Below, one piece after another: positions 1 to 9,453 of a stretch of DNA of 43,535 nucleotides (positions within the stretch are counted from its first letter, which is position 1; each line of letters starts with the position of its first letter). The translations under genes were made by a program, and so were the position numbers. The notes under the pieces are model-generated. The model had not been told where the DNA came from. It saw only the letters and a list, made by a program, of their open reading frames with translations, and did not search any database. Source of the DNA: Flavobacteriales bacterium (GTDB taxonomy: Bacteria > Bacteroidota > Bacteroidia > Flavobacteriales > Crocinitomicaceae); the NCBI GenBank assembly GCA_947375085.1, contig CANCEQ010000004.1, forward strand, positions 1-43,535, read 5' to 3'.

Positions 1-2001
1 GAAATAGAGCAGTTAGATAGTATTTCTTATTATTTATATGATACTATTACATCAGATTTAAATATAGGTGAAAGATATATTATTGATTTTCCTAATAAAA
101 CAGCTATTTATACAATTTGGGATACTCTAAAAAAATATTGGAAAATAGATTCAAAAGATGTTATTGTCTATAATGATTTTGATAGTTCTTTTTTACAAAC
201 TTATTCTTATATTGAAAATAGTCAGCAATTTTTATTGGTAGGTAGAGAGTATCGTAAATCAAAAGGAGGTATTAATTATTTTGAGTCGTATGCATCTAAT
301 TCAGTTGGTCTATGGAAAGGACTAGAAAAATCGGAAACAAAAGAAGATTCTCTTGGTTACTTATTATTGAATGCTAATTATGATTGGGATAGTGTTACTA
401 ATGTTTGGCTCGGTAATAATAAATTTGAATATCAATATGATAGTGAAGGTCACACAATTTTTGAACAAATATACAATTGGGATAATTTTGCTAAAACCTG
501 GCTGTATGCTTCTAAAAGTGAATATACTTATGATAAGTTTAATAATATAAATTCAAAAGCAAATTATTCCTGGAGCACCGTTTTAAATGGGTGGGAAGGT
601 ATTCAGAAATATGACTCTCAATTTGATGTAAATTTCAATGAATTATTCTTTTTAGTTTTTGATTGGAATTCCTCATCCCAAAGTTGGGACAGTTTAAGTC
701 GCACTCAGAGTGTGTTTGATTTGAATAATAAATTAACAGAAAGGATTAAATCTAATTGGGATTCTAATCATAATAGTTTTCAAATTTATCAAAGAAATAA
801 GTTGCTTTATAATGTAGATTTAGATTTGATTTCTGAATATCAGACGGATATTTCAACGTCGATGACTTATTCTAAAAAAGAGTTTACTTATTTTACCCAG
901 GGTAAAAGAAATCAAACAATTTATTCAACCTCACTCGATAGTGTAAGTTGGGTCTTCCTTAAAAAAGACACGATAAAATATGATGTAAATCAAAACCCTT
1001 TATTACAAATTAGTTTAAATTGGAATACATTTAATAATAAATGGGAAAATAATCCTAAAATTAATGATATTCGAATCGATTATGGAGTAAATCAAAATGG
1101 GTCACAACTAATTACAACATCTGTTTTTAATGGTGTCTCTTTTGATACTATTTCTAAACAAATAAATTTATTTGATAATTTATCAAATTTAATCTCAGAA
1201 GAAAATTACATTAAAAATGGGAATAGTTGGAATGGGATATCTAATGGCAAAACAGATTTTTATTACGACAATGGATTAAGATATTCATATGCTTCCTATA
1301 ACTGGGATTCAAATTCATCAAGTTGGATTGGAGATTGGAAATCAATTCATATTATAAATAAAGCGTTAAATGGATTTTCATCTGAATATATAGAAGTTTA
1401 TAATTGGGATAATGTAAAAAAAGAATGGATAGGAGCAGAGAAGACTCAATACAATTATGACGCAAAAGATAAACCAACACTTATTTATAATTTTGAATGG
1501 AATCCGATCACTAAAAATTGGAAAAACTTTCAGAAGATAGAATATATTAATTCACTTAATTTTGATGACTATATTAAATATGTTTGGAGTTCGACTCAGT
1601 ATGTTTGGGTAAAATCTGTGAAATCTGAATATTTTGAAAATGATAGTATTCGTAAAACTACTCTATCTCATTGGAAAGGTTCATCGACAGATTGGAGTGT
1701 ATTTAGTTTGTATACCGAATATTTTTATCAGCCTTTAAGTACTTCAAATTTGAACGAATTTAAAATTGAAAAGAACACGACTATTTTTCCGAATCCCATT
1801 AAAGGTCATTTTACTATTCAAAATGCACCAAGGGGTAATTATTCAATTGTGAATTGCTTAGGTCAAGAAGTCAGTTCATTTGAAATAGAAGATTCTCTAT
1901 CGACTAATATTACCATCGGTTCAATACAAAGTGGATTTTATCTTATTACTCCTAAAAATAGAACTAAAAATCAACAGGCAATTTCAATTATAATAGAATA
2001 A
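1..2001 (+). CDS. Secreted repeat protein with T9SS C-terminal sorting domain (5' partial)
   Basis: The reading frame is open from the first base of the window, so the start lies outside; the internal TTG at 235 is not a convincing start. The protein is built of degenerate repeats of roughly 35-40 residues, each with a pair of tryptophans (patterns such as YNWDN...W, followed by K.EY.YD). The last ~75 residues form a type A sorting domain of the type IX secretion system, with the motifs IFPNP, G.F.I, LGQEV and SGFYLI. In this family the domain sends the protein across the outer membrane and is cleaved there, so the product is probably surface-bound or released. Its substrate or binding partner is unknown. 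The frame stops about 115 bases before mutS. Confidence 0.85.
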   Translation, partial: EIEQLDSISYYLYDTITSDLNIGERYIIDFPNKTAIYTIWDTLKKYWKIDSKDVIVYNDFDSSFLQTYSYIENSQQFLLVGREYRKSKGGINYFESYASNSVGLWKGLEKSETKEDSLGYLLLNANYDWDSVTNVWLGNNKFEYQYDSEGHTIFEQIYNWDNFAKTWLYASKSEYTYDKFNNINSKANYSWSTVLNGWEGIQKYDSQFDVNFNELFFLVFDWNSSSQSWDSLSRTQSVFDLNNKLTERIKSNWDSNHNSFQIYQRNKLLYNVDLDLISEYQTDISTSMTYSKKEFTYFTQGKRNQTIYSTSLDSVSWVFLKKDTIKYDVNQNPLLQISLNWNTFNNKWENNPKINDIRIDYGVNQNGSQLITTSVFNGVSFDTISKQINLFDNLSNLISEENYIKNGNSWNGISNGKTDFYYDNGLRYSYASYNWDSNSSSWIGDWKSIHIINKALNGFSSEYIEVYNWDNVKKEWIGAEKTQYNYDAKDKPTLIYNFEWNPITKNWKNFQKIEYINSLNFDDYIKYVWSSTQYVWVKSVKSEYFENDSIRKTTLSHWKGSSTDWSVFSLYTEYFYQPLSTSNLNEFKIEKNTTIFPNPIKGHFTIQNAPRGNYSIVNCLGQEVSSFEIEDSLSTNITIGSIQSGFYLITPKNRTKNQQAISIIIE

Positions 2002-2116
2002 CATTCGGACTTGAAATTGTAAAAAGTAGATTTTTTGTTGATAATATTCAACTTTTGTTCAACGTTTTCTTCTTTAATGACGCTAAATTTACACCTGCAA
2101 ATTAAAGATTTACGTT

Positions 2117-4747
2117 TTGGCTAAAGAAGTAAAAGAGAAAGAAGTGGCGGAAACGCCTTTAATGAAACAATACAATCAAATTAAAGCGAAACATCCTGAT
2201 GCGATGCTTTTATTTCGAGTGGGTGATTTTTACGAAACATTTGGTGAAGATGCCATTAAAGCTTCTAAAATTTTAGGTATTACTCTAACTAAACGTAAAA
2301 ATGGCGCAGCAGCCTATATCGAATTAGCCGGTTTCCCTCATCATTCAGTTGATACTTATTTGCCAAAATTAGTTCGGGCTGGTCAGCGAGTGGCTATTTG
2401 TGACCAATTAGAAGATCCTAAATTAACGAAATCAATTGTTAAAAGAGGTGTTACAGAGTTAGTTACACCAGGTGTTTCATATAACGATCAAGTATTAGAT
2501 CAAAAGAAAAATAATTTCTTATGTGCTATACATTTCGACAAAAAGGAACACGGTATTTCATTTCTTGATGTTTCAACGGGTGAATTTTTAATTGCACAAG
2601 GTCCGACTGAGTATATAGATAAATTAATCCAAGGATTTGAACCTAAAGAAATTTTATTTCAAAAAAACAGAAGTAAAGATTTTACTGAATCACACGGTTC
2701 AGCTTATTACACATTCAAATTAGATGACTGGATTTTCACCAAAGATTATGCGGATGAATCATTAAATAAACATTTCGAAACGAAATCGTTGAAAGGTTTT
2801 GGAATAGATAATTTGAATTTAGGAATTATTGCAGCAGGAGCTATTCTTCATTATTTATCTGAAACTGAGCATAGCCAATTAGGACATATTACGACTATTT
2901 CTAGAATTGAGGAAGAGAAATATGTTTGGTTAGACCGATTCACAATTCGCAATTTAGAATTGATTCATTCCCCACATGAAAATGCAACCACATTAATTCA
3001 TATTCTTGACAAAACAAGAACTCCAATGGGAGGAAGGATGTTAAAGCGTTGGATGGTTTTACCATTAAAAGATGAAAAGCCAATTAAAGATCGATTAGAT
3101 GCAGTTGCTTATTTAAAAGAAAACGATGAAGTAGCAAATGAATTGAGTGATCGTTTGGATGATATAGGAGATTTAGAGAGATTGATTTCAAAAGTTGCTG
3201 TAGGAAGAGTAAATCCAAGAGAAGTAATTCAATTGAATAGAACGATTCAGCAGATTCAACCAATCAGAGAAGTTCTTTCGTCTGTAAAAGTAAAGTCATT
3301 AAAGAATTTATCAGATCAATTAAATCCGTGTACAGAATTAATTCAAACGATTACAAAAACATTAACAGAAGAACCTGCTGTGCAAGTGGGGAAAGGTTAT
3401 GTAATTGCGAGTGGATTCAATGAAGAGTTGGATGAATTAAGAGGGATTTCTTCATTAGGAAAAGGGTTTTTAGATGAAATGCAAAAGCGGGAAGTTGAGA
3501 AGACAGGAATTCCTAGTTTAAAAATTTCGTATAATAACGTGTATGGATATTATTTAGAAGTAACGAACACACACAAAGACAAAGTTCCGGAAGAATGGAT
3601 TCGTAAACAAACCTTAGTAAATGCTGAGCGATACATTACGCCTGAATTAAAAGAATACGAAACTAAAATATTAGGAGCTGAAGAAAAAATATATGCAATT
3701 GAATCTCGACTTTTTCAAGAGTTAGTTATTTCAATGGCTAAATACATTCAACAAATTCAATACAATGCGGTTTTAATTTCTCAATTGGATTGTTTGGTTT
3801 CTTTTGCTCAAGTAGCACAACAAAACAACTATACACGTCCAATTGTAAATGATTCTTTTGTTATTGATATTAAAGAGGGGAGGCATCCTGTTATTGAGAA
3901 GCAATTAAAAGTGGGTGAAGAATATATTTCGAACGATGTTTTTCTAGATAGTAATTCGCAACAAATCATTATGATTACCGGACCAAATATGTCGGGTAAA
4001 AGTGCGATACTTCGTCAAACTGCATTAATTAGTTTAATGGCTCAAATGGGGTCTTTTGTTCCTGCTAAATCTGCCAAATTAGGTTTGGTAGATAAGGTTT
4101 TTACAAGAGTTGGTGCATCAGATAATATTTCATCAGGTGAATCTACTTTTATGGTTGAAATGAATGAAACTTCTAGTATTTTAAATAACCTTTCTGAACG
4201 AAGTTTAATCCTTTTAGATGAAATTGGAAGAGGGACTAGCACCTATGATGGGATTTCTATCGCATGGGCGATCGCAGAATATATTCACGAACATCCAAAA
4301 GCAAGAGCGAAAACATTATTTGCTACTCATTATCATGAATTAAATGATATGTGTAAACAGTTTGATCGTATAAAGAACTTTAATGTCCAAGTAAAAGAGA
4401 TTGGACAGAAAATATTATTTCTAAGAAAGTTAGTTGAGGGCGGAAGTGAACATTCTTTTGGTATTCATGTAGCGAAATTAGCTGGTATGCCGAGTCATGT
4501 AGTCAACAGAGCAACAAAGATGTTAGCACAATTAGAAGAGTCGCATGAAATAGGAGATAAATCAAATACGAAGGAAAAAATTAAAAATGCGATAACAAAT
4601 CCAAATATGCAGTTAAGTTTTTTTCAAATGAATGATCCTGTTTTAGAAAACATTAGAGAAGAGCTTATTTCAATCGATATCAATACATTAACACCTGTAG
4701 AAGCGTTGATGAAATTAAATGAAATAAAGAAAATAATAGGTGGATAA
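2117..4747 (+). CDS. mutS: DNA mismatch repair protein MutS
   Basis: MutS recognises mispaired bases and starts methyl-independent or MutH-less mismatch repair with MutL. The 876-residue length is normal for the family. The N-terminal mismatch-binding domain carries the diagnostic Phe-x-Glu (F38-Y39-E40 in [10 protein letters not shown]). The C-terminal ABC-type ATPase has Walker A GPNMSGKS near residue 621, a signature/Walker B stretch [10 protein letters not shown] near 698, and the following ATHYHEL. The chosen start is a TTG ([10 protein letters not shown]); an ATG 15 codons later (MKQYNQIK) is the alternative. It stands alone between the T9SS gene and the tRNAs and looks like core chromosome. 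Confidence 0.97.
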   Translation: MAKEVKEKEVAETPLMKQYNQIKAKHPDAMLLFRVGDFYETFGEDAIKASKILGITLTKRKNGAAAYIELAGFPHHSVDTYLPKLVRAGQRVAICDQLEDPKLTKSIVKRGVTELVTPGVSYNDQVLDQKKNNFLCAIHFDKKEHGISFLDVSTGEFLIAQGPTEYIDKLIQGFEPKEILFQKNRSKDFTESHGSAYYTFKLDDWIFTKDYADESLNKHFETKSLKGFGIDNLNLGIIAAGAILHYLSETEHSQLGHITTISRIEEEKYVWLDRFTIRNLELIHSPHENATTLIHILDKTRTPMGGRMLKRWMVLPLKDEKPIKDRLDAVAYLKENDEVANELSDRLDDIGDLERLISKVAVGRVNPREVIQLNRTIQQIQPIREVLSSVKVKSLKNLSDQLNPCTELIQTITKTLTEEPAVQVGKGYVIASGFNEELDELRGISSLGKGFLDEMQKREVEKTGIPSLKISYNNVYGYYLEVTNTHKDKVPEEWIRKQTLVNAERYITPELKEYETKILGAEEKIYAIESRLFQELVISMAKYIQQIQYNAVLISQLDCLVSFAQVAQQNNYTRPIVNDSFVIDIKEGRHPVIEKQLKVGEEYISNDVFLDSNSQQIIMITGPNMSGKSAILRQTALISLMAQMGSFVPAKSAKLGLVDKVFTRVGASDNISSGESTFMVEMNETSSILNNLSERSLILLDEIGRGTSTYDGISIAWAIAEYIHEHPKARAKTLFATHYHELNDMCKQFDRIKNFNVQVKEIGQKILFLRKLVEGGSEHSFGIHVAKLAGMPSHVVNRATKMLAQLEESHEIGDKSNTKEKIKNAITNPNMQLSFFQMNDPVLENIREELISIDINTLTPVEALMKLNEIKKIIGG

Positions 4748-4811
4748 AAATAAAAATTAAAAAAAAGTTCATTTTTTCTTAACGAACGCTTTTTAATTTA
4801 AATAAAGTTTC

Positions 4812-4819
4812 TATCTTTG
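4812..4819 (+). promoter_or_regulatory. Bacteroidota-type -7 box before the tRNA genes
   Basis: TATCTTTG matches the Bacteroidota sigma-ABfr -7 consensus TAnnTTTG exactly, about 40 bases before tRNA-Gly. A T-rich stretch at 4790-4794 lies about 18 bases upstream at the -33 position but is not a perfect TTTG. It is the likely promoter of the two-tRNA transcript. Confidence 0.6.
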
Positions 4820-4861
4820 TGCCCCGAAGCAAAGCGATGCTCGTAAATACATAACATATAA

Positions 4862-4934
4862 GCGAGAGTAGCTCAGTTGGTAGAGCACAACCTTGCCAAG
4901 GTTGGGGTCGCGAGTTCGAATCTCGTCTCCCGCT
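4862..4934 (+). tRNA. tRNA-Gly (anticodon GCC)
   Basis: A full cloverleaf can be drawn: acceptor 4862-4868 with 4927-4933, D arm 4871-4886, anticodon stem CAACC/GGTTG with loop TTGCCAA (GCC), T arm GCGAG-TTCGAAT-CTCGT and discriminator T at 4934. CCA is not encoded. The acceptor stem has an A4:C69 mismatch where tRNA-Gly usually has G:C. Confidence 0.95.
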
Positions 4935-4951
4935 CAAGATTAAAGAAGTCC

Positions 4952-5035
4952 GCTCGGATGGTGGAATTGGTAGACACGCCGGACTTAAAATCCTGTGCCT
5001 GTATGGGCGTGCGGGTTCAAGTCCCGCTCCGAGTA
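4952..5035 (+). tRNA. tRNA-Leu (anticodon TAA)
   Basis: Class II tRNA with a long variable arm: acceptor GCTCGGA (4952-4958) with TCCGAGT (5028-5034), anticodon loop CTTAAAA (TAA, reads UUA/UUG), T arm GCGGG-TTCAAGT-CCCGC and discriminator A at 5035. Its last 14 bases are the left copy of a 15-bp direct repeat, so this gene is the integration site of the island to its right and is restored intact by it. Confidence 0.96.
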
Positions 5036-5036
5036 C
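5022..5036 (+). repeat. attL-like direct repeat at tRNA-Leu 3' end
   Basis: TCCCGCTCCGAGTAC, covering the end of the T stem and the acceptor 3' side of tRNA-Leu, is repeated exactly at 10930-10944. The pair encloses an integrase gene and about 5.9 kb of AT-rich DNA, the classic geometry of a tyrosine-integrase island. Confidence 0.85.
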
Positions 5037-5068
5037 AAGTTTGACTAATGATGTCGAACATTGTCATT

Positions 5069-5097
5069 AAAACCCTAGTTTTTACTAGGGTTTTTTT
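5069..5097 (+). terminator. Rho-independent terminator
   Basis: The stem AAAACCCTAGT/ACTAGGGTTTT with a short T loop is followed by a run of seven Ts, 34 bases after tRNA-Leu. It ends the tRNA transcript in the present arrangement and would have come in with the island, because it lies inside the 15-bp repeats. Confidence 0.8.
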
Positions 5098-5375
5098 GTT
5101 TCTAATAAGTCGTAGTTCGCCACCTTTTGCCAAATCTTACTCCCTTTTTCCCTCCCTTTGCTAAATTATCCCTTCCAGATTAGTACTTGTTTCTGCTTGC
5201 GGAAAAAGTATGTATGAATTTATTAAATCTGTTTGCATCTAATTTTCTGAAAATGACTTTTAACACGTTCTTTTTTTACTGTTTTTGTGATGGTTTTAAA
5301 TTTTGTGAAAATATTTTAACTTGTAATTGTCTGTGAATAAATGAGATAATGCTTTGAATAGAATTTATTGCCATC

Positions 5376-5422
5376 TAATTTTCCCTGAAAAACTTGTTAA
5401 GTGCTATTAATAGGGAAAATTA
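5376..5422. repeat. 11-bp inverted repeat upstream of integrase
   Basis: TAATTTTCCCT (5376-5386) and its perfect reverse complement AGGGAAAATTA (5412-5422) flank a 25-base spacer and end six bases before the integrase start. A related half-site, GCATCTAATTTTCTGAAAA, lies at 5235-5253 (compare GCCATCTAATTTTCCCTGAAAA at 5370-5391). These may be integrase arm sites or an operator. Apart from these sites and the terminator, 5037-5428 holds no gene that I can see. Confidence 0.5.
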
Positions 5423-5428
5423 ATTATT

Positions 5429-6574
5429 ATGAAAACTTATTTTAAAGTAAGACTTTTTCTGAGAAGAGAAAAAGCGAATGTAAAAGGTGAATTTCCTATT
5501 TACTTTGTATGTACCTTAAATGGTAAAGAGTTTAAAATGTCGACTGGGGAGTGGTTGCTTGAAAAAGATTGGGATAAGCGAAGAAATTGTCCGAGTGTTA
5601 AATTATCTAACTTGAATAGAAAATTGAAACTTCAGCATAGTAGTCTTGATGAATTTTATTATGAAAAAGAAGCTTGTAAAGAAGTTGTGTCTGTTGAGAT
5701 GATTAAAGCTTTTTATAAAGGAGAAGAAGTTGAAGGTAATAATTTTTATGAGTATTGGGGAAATTATATTAAATCTAATTCTGTAAAAATGAAAGTTAAT
5801 ACTTTGAAAAATTATACGACTACTTTGAATGTTTTGAAATTATTTAAGAGTAAAATTGATATAAATGAATTTGATGTTCCGTTTGTCCGAAAATTCGATA
5901 GTTTTTTGAGAAATGAAAGAGGAATGGGAGATGGCGGAGCTTGGAATAGGCATAAAAATTTAAAAACGTTATTAAAAAAAGCTGTAGAAGACGGTTTGTT
6001 AAGTAGTTATCCGTATAATGTTATTAAAATCCCTAGACCTAAAAGTAAACTTGATTTTTTAACCGAGAAAGAAATTAATGTTATTGCAAATGTAAAGACG
6101 TTGTCTTTTAGTGCCGAAATTGCTAGAGATATGTTATTATTTTCTTGTTATACGGGTTTGAGATATTCGGATGTAAATACTCTTGAATGGAAGCATGTTA
6201 AAAATGATGTGATTTCTAAAATAATGGTAAAAACTGATAAGAAAGTTGTTATACCTATATCTCCAGCGGTAGAAATATTATTAGATAAATATAGAGGAAA
6301 GTATGGAGATACTGTTTTTCCTAAAATTTCTAATACGAACCTGAATAAAGCTTTGCGTATTGTAAGTCGGGAGTGCGAGTTGGAAGAATTTACGTTCCAT
6401 ATCGGGAGGCATTCCTTTGGTTCGATGTTAGGAAAAAGTAATTTGAATGGTTTTAAAATTATGGAATTAATGGGTCATTCCGATATAAGACAAAGTGCTA
6501 TTTATGTTCATTCTAATATAAAAGATTTGTCTGATGCGCTTTCTGGTATTGCTCTATTTAATCCAGCGAGTTAA
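5429..6574 (+). CDS. Tyrosine recombinase / integrase of the tRNA-Leu island
   Basis: A 381-residue site-specific recombinase that integrates and excises the island at tRNA-Leu. The N-terminal third is an arm-type DNA-binding and SAM-like domain. The C-terminal catalytic domain has the expected residues: Arg in TGLRYSDV near 245, HIGRH near 324 (His-x-x-Arg), and LMGHSDI...YVH with the nucleophile Tyr near 359. It is the first gene inside attL and is transcribed away from the tRNA. Its 3' end overlaps the convergent XRE regulator gene by 17 bases. The codons are very AT-rich, as in the whole island. Confidence 0.93.
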   Translation: MKTYFKVRLFLRREKANVKGEFPIYFVCTLNGKEFKMSTGEWLLEKDWDKRRNCPSVKLSNLNRKLKLQHSSLDEFYYEKEACKEVVSVEMIKAFYKGEEVEGNNFYEYWGNYIKSNSVKMKVNTLKNYTTTLNVLKLFKSKIDINEFDVPFVRKFDSFLRNERGMGDGGAWNRHKNLKTLLKKAVEDGLLSSYPYNVIKIPRPKSKLDFLTEKEINVIANVKTLSFSAEIARDMLLFSCYTGLRYSDVNTLEWKHVKNDVISKIMVKTDKKVVIPISPAVEILLDKYRGKYGDTVFPKISNTNLNKALRIVSRECELEEFTFHIGRHSFGSMLGKSNLNGFKIMELMGHSDIRQSAIYVHSNIKDLSDALSGIALFNPAS

Positions 6575-6794
6575 AAAAATCTGAAAGTGTAATTTGATGT
6601 ATGTCCAATATTTTAAGGAGAGTTTTAAGTGTGATGTTAGCTCCGCTTTCTACTCTCCAATATTGTACTCTGTTTAGCTCGTTATCGTAAGCGAAATTTT
6701 CTGCGCTTGAATATCCTTTTTTTGTGCGTAATTCCTTAATCTTTTGAGAAATTACTATGATTCTGTTGTCTGCTATTTCTTTTTCCTCTGCCAT
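6558..6794 (-). CDS. XRE/Cro-like HTH transcriptional regulator
   Basis: A 78-residue protein with one helix-turn-helix of the HTH_3 (XRE) type: KIKELRTKKGYSSAENFA, then a recognition-helix region around NRVQYWRVESG, and TLKTLLKILDI. It is divergent from the secreted TonB-like gene and convergent with the integrase. The 86-bp gap to its divergent neighbour contains a perfect 14-bp palindrome (6833-6846) that is a natural operator for it. It probably controls island maintenance or the cargo gene; this is inferred from position only. Confidence 0.8.
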   Translation of the reverse strand: MAEEKEIADNRIIVISQKIKELRTKKGYSSAENFAYDNELNRVQYWRVESGANITLKTLLKILDIHQITLSDFFNSLD

Positions 6795-6832
6795 AATCTT
6801 GGCAAGTTGCTTGAAAAACTTATTTTATGTAA

Positions 6833-6846
6833 CCGCATTAATGCGG
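6833..6846. promoter_or_regulatory. Perfect palindrome, likely XRE operator
   Basis: CCGCATTAATGCGG is self-complementary over 14 bases. It sits between the divergent XRE regulator gene and the secreted TonB-like gene, where one bound dimer could control both. It is GC-richer than its surroundings. Confidence 0.5.
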
Positions 6847-6880
6847 ATTTATTTCTATTTTCGTTTGTAAAAAAAATAAG

Positions 6881-8617
6881 ATGGGTTTTATAAATATAGT
6901 TGAACGTTTGAAATTTTTATTGTCGTTTCTATTTGTTATAATAATATATAATTGCTCTGCGCAGTACAATTGCTGTGATTACGAGAAGTATTGTGATGAC
7001 GATAAAATGGAAATATTGAGAAATTATACGAATTATGAAATGAATAAAAAATCTTTTCGTGTTGAAAAATATTATGATAAAAAAGGAAGTGCTGTTTGTT
7101 TGAAATTAAATGATAGTACTAGCGTTTTTTCTGGTAGTATTTTGATTAATGATACCTTATTTAAAGTATATGGGAGTAAAATAAGCGAAGGAGGAGACTA
7201 TTTTGGCGTATTATTTTATGATAATTTATGTCAAGGAATAATAAATTGGAACTATTCCGATTTGAGTAAATGTGATTATTGTATTAAGCTTTCTCGAATT
7301 TATAAAAATAATATTATTGAATACGATTTATGTGAAAATACTCCACATGTTAAAATTAAATATGATTCGAAGTATTTAGTTAAAAATAATTCTGATACAT
7401 TGATTTTTGATAAAGAAGTAAAAGTTGTTAACTCGATTTCTTTACCCAGAGTTTTGAATAATAATGAACTCGGTTTTATCTCTCCTGAAGTTTTGTTGAA
7501 GATTAATAAATTAATAACTAATGCTCCTCTTTTTGATGATTCTCTAATTTATTGGAGAGAATTTGCTGAATTTGAAAATAAAATTAATATTAGTTTGAGG
7601 TATAAAACTAATAGGAATGAAGATTTTTTGTACGGAGTTTTAGAGTATGGAGAAGAAAAGTATAAAATTTCGGGAGCTGAAAATTGGGCTTTTTTATGGA
7701 AGGATTCTTTAATTGTTGGTTTTGTAAAATGGAATACTAAAAATAATAATGATGATAAATTAACCGAAAATGAATTGTTTAATATCGGTTACTATGATAT
7801 TCATATTCTTGAATTAAATGTAAAAGGTAAAAAAATAAGATTTGATATTAGTCCGAGTAATGTTTTTTGTTATAATCGATTTAACGAAAAAGTTGGAGTT
7901 CAAAGGGTAAAAAGTAAAAAAAAATATTTTGTAGGTTATGATTATATGAAACTATATAAAAGTAATAATATTGAATTTTCGTATTCGTTTAAAGAAGATA
8001 AAGGTGAGTTTGGAAAGGGTGAGTTGAAATTTTTAGATGCTGAAGAATTTATTTTTGAAGTAGTTAATATAAAACTAGTAGATGGTTTGTACTCTGCTGA
8101 AATATGGTGTGGCGAAACTTTTAAGGGAGAATTAATTTGGGGAGAAACGGAAGTTGACTCTTCTACTATTTTAGACTATAAATATTGCGAAGAGCCATTT
8201 GTAAAAGAATGTATTGATGAAACTTATGAATTAATAAGAAAAGAAGATAAAAGAATAGTACAAAACGGTATAGGTAAGATTGATGTACAATACGATAGAG
8301 GTAAGGTTGCTGAAGAAGTTTCTCCTGGAAGAAGAATGATTGTAGATGCTGAGTTTTCTGAAGGAAATCCTGCTGATTATATAGTAGAGAGAATTAGAAT
8401 TGATGAAAATGATGTTGAAAATGGAAGAATGATAATAAAATTTGATGTCGAATTAAATGGCTCTGTAAGTAATGTAGAAATATTGAAAGGTATAAATCGT
8501 GCTATTGATAAAAAAGTTGTTAAAGTTGTTCGTTCTATGCCCAGATGGAGACCTGCTAAATTAAATGGTAAAGCGATAAAGTATAAATATACTTTGCCTA
8601 TTGTTTTTGATAACTAA
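6881..8617 (+). CDS. Secreted protein with C-terminal TonB-like domain (island cargo)
   Basis: A 578-residue protein with an N-terminal signal peptide (hydrophobic FLLSFLFVIIIYNCSAQ, probable cleavage after SAQ). The middle ~430 residues are not recognised and contain two loosely similar halves with cysteine-containing segments. The last ~90 residues resemble the TonB C-terminal domain: IKFDVELNGSVSNVEIL, then RSMPRWRPAKLNGK and YTLPIVFDN. In Bacteroidota this domain also occurs on proteins that are not energy transducers. Here there is no clear anchored N-terminal transmembrane helix, so a periplasmic partner-binding role is more likely than TonB function. The stop codon overlaps the start of the next gene (TAATG). 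It is cargo of the tRNA-Leu island. Confidence 0.7.
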   Translation: MGFINIVERLKFLLSFLFVIIIYNCSAQYNCCDYEKYCDDDKMEILRNYTNYEMNKKSFRVEKYYDKKGSAVCLKLNDSTSVFSGSILINDTLFKVYGSKISEGGDYFGVLFYDNLCQGIINWNYSDLSKCDYCIKLSRIYKNNIIEYDLCENTPHVKIKYDSKYLVKNNSDTLIFDKEVKVVNSISLPRVLNNNELGFISPEVLLKINKLITNAPLFDDSLIYWREFAEFENKINISLRYKTNRNEDFLYGVLEYGEEKYKISGAENWAFLWKDSLIVGFVKWNTKNNNDDKLTENELFNIGYYDIHILELNVKGKKIRFDISPSNVFCYNRFNEKVGVQRVKSKKKYFVGYDYMKLYKSNNIEFSYSFKEDKGEFGKGELKFLDAEEFIFEVVNIKLVDGLYSAEIWCGETFKGELIWGETEVDSSTILDYKYCEEPFVKECIDETYELIRKEDKRIVQNGIGKIDVQYDRGKVAEEVSPGRRMIVDAEFSEGNPADYIVERIRIDENDVENGRMIIKFDVELNGSVSNVEILKGINRAIDKKVVKVVRSMPRWRPAKLNGKAIKYKYTLPIVFDN

Positions 8618-8907
8618 TGAAAAACCTAATTATCGAACTAATCGAAGATAATATCTCGAATGTAAAACTGATAAATGGGTTGCATAAACTTGGTATTGAC
8701 GCAAGTATCTACTATTTTAATTCTCCTAGTATTGTTTTTAAGTTGATAGGGATTGAAAACTTGGATAATTCGGACGAATTACTTGAAAAGTATTTTGAGT
8801 GGCTTAAAAACGGAGAATCCATTGACTTTTCTGAATCGAGAGGAGAGCTTAAAAAGTATGCTGAAATGATTTATGAAAATCTAAAATATTTCTCTTCTGA
8901 AAATTGA
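8617..8907 (+). CDS. Hypothetical protein, 96 aa
   Basis: A small acidic protein of unknown function, translationally coupled to the preceding TonB-domain gene by an overlapping stop/start. No signal peptide or membrane segment. It starts with an alternating hydrophobic strand (NLIIELI) and ends in amphipathic helices. The tight coupling suggests that it works with, or provides immunity to, the upstream secreted protein, but nothing in the sequence proves this. Confidence 0.65.
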   Translation: MKNLIIELIEDNISNVKLINGLHKLGIDASIYYFNSPSIVFKLIGIENLDNSDELLEKYFEWLKNGESIDFSESRGELKKYAEMIYENLKYFSSEN

Positions 8908-9195
8908 AATAACTTTCGTTATTATTTTTTTAGTGAATAAATGAAAATAATTTAGTAAACGTAGTGAGCTAAATTTATTGGAAAAGGATGAAACTAAAAA
9001 AATAATAATGAACTAGTTGTTAACATTTTACTTGCTGATTTATAAGTTTTTAACTTTAGTTTTACGTTGCTTTTTGACGATTAATATACGATTGTTAATA
9101 ATATCTAGAACTTTTTTCTTTGTTAAAATAGGTGAAGTGGTTATAAGTTAAAAAGAGCATCGACTAAATGATGTCTCTTTTTTAAACTTTTAAAT
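8908..9195. other. Intergenic region with a hairpin before the HTH/Rep pair
   Basis: No gene is visible. An imperfect hairpin at 9151-9183 (AAAAGAGCATC / GATGTCTCTTTT, one bulged base, then T-rich) sits just before the start at 9196. It could be a terminator of the upstream operon, an attenuator, or part of a replication origin for the Rep-like gene downstream. Confidence 0.4.
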
Positions 9196-9453
9196 ATGTT
9201 AAAAAAATTAAAGAGTGTGATTTCTGCCCAAGAAATTAGAAAATTTGAAAGAGAGAAATTACTCTTCCAAGAGAAATTAGTTTTTAATAAAAAAGAAACT
9301 GCTGAAATGTTAGGGATTAGCCCTCGAACTCTTGATAGAAGAAGAGATGAAGGTGTAATTTTTTCTCTAGATAATGTTGAGAAAGGAAAAGTTCTTTATT
9401 CTCGTAATGAAATTTATCGTGTAATTGAAAATCTGAGTAACCATGGTAGATAG
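9196..9453 (+). CDS. Small HTH DNA-binding protein (excisionase-like)
   Basis: 85 residues with a MerR/excisionase-type helix-turn-helix in the centre: KKETAEMLGISPRTLDRRRDEGVI, followed by a wing and YSRNEIYRVI. Such proteins act in Bacteroidota mobile elements as recombination directionality factors or replication accessory factors. Its end overlaps the start of the putative replication initiator by 11 bases, so the two are probably co-translated. Confidence 0.75.
   Translation: MLKKLKSVISAQEIRKFEREKLLFQEKLVFNKKETAEMLGISPRTLDRRRDEGVIFSLDNVEKGKVLYSRNEIYRVIENLSNHGR

Noticed and set aside
235..237. TTG at 235 as the start of the T9SS protein
   Set aside because: The same frame is open to the first base with the same amino-acid character, so the gene begins outside the window.
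4042..4242. Minus-strand frame inside mutS
   Set aside because: Lies antisense within the conserved ATPase domain of mutS; a shadow frame. The same holds for the many antisense frames inside the 24-41 kb genes.
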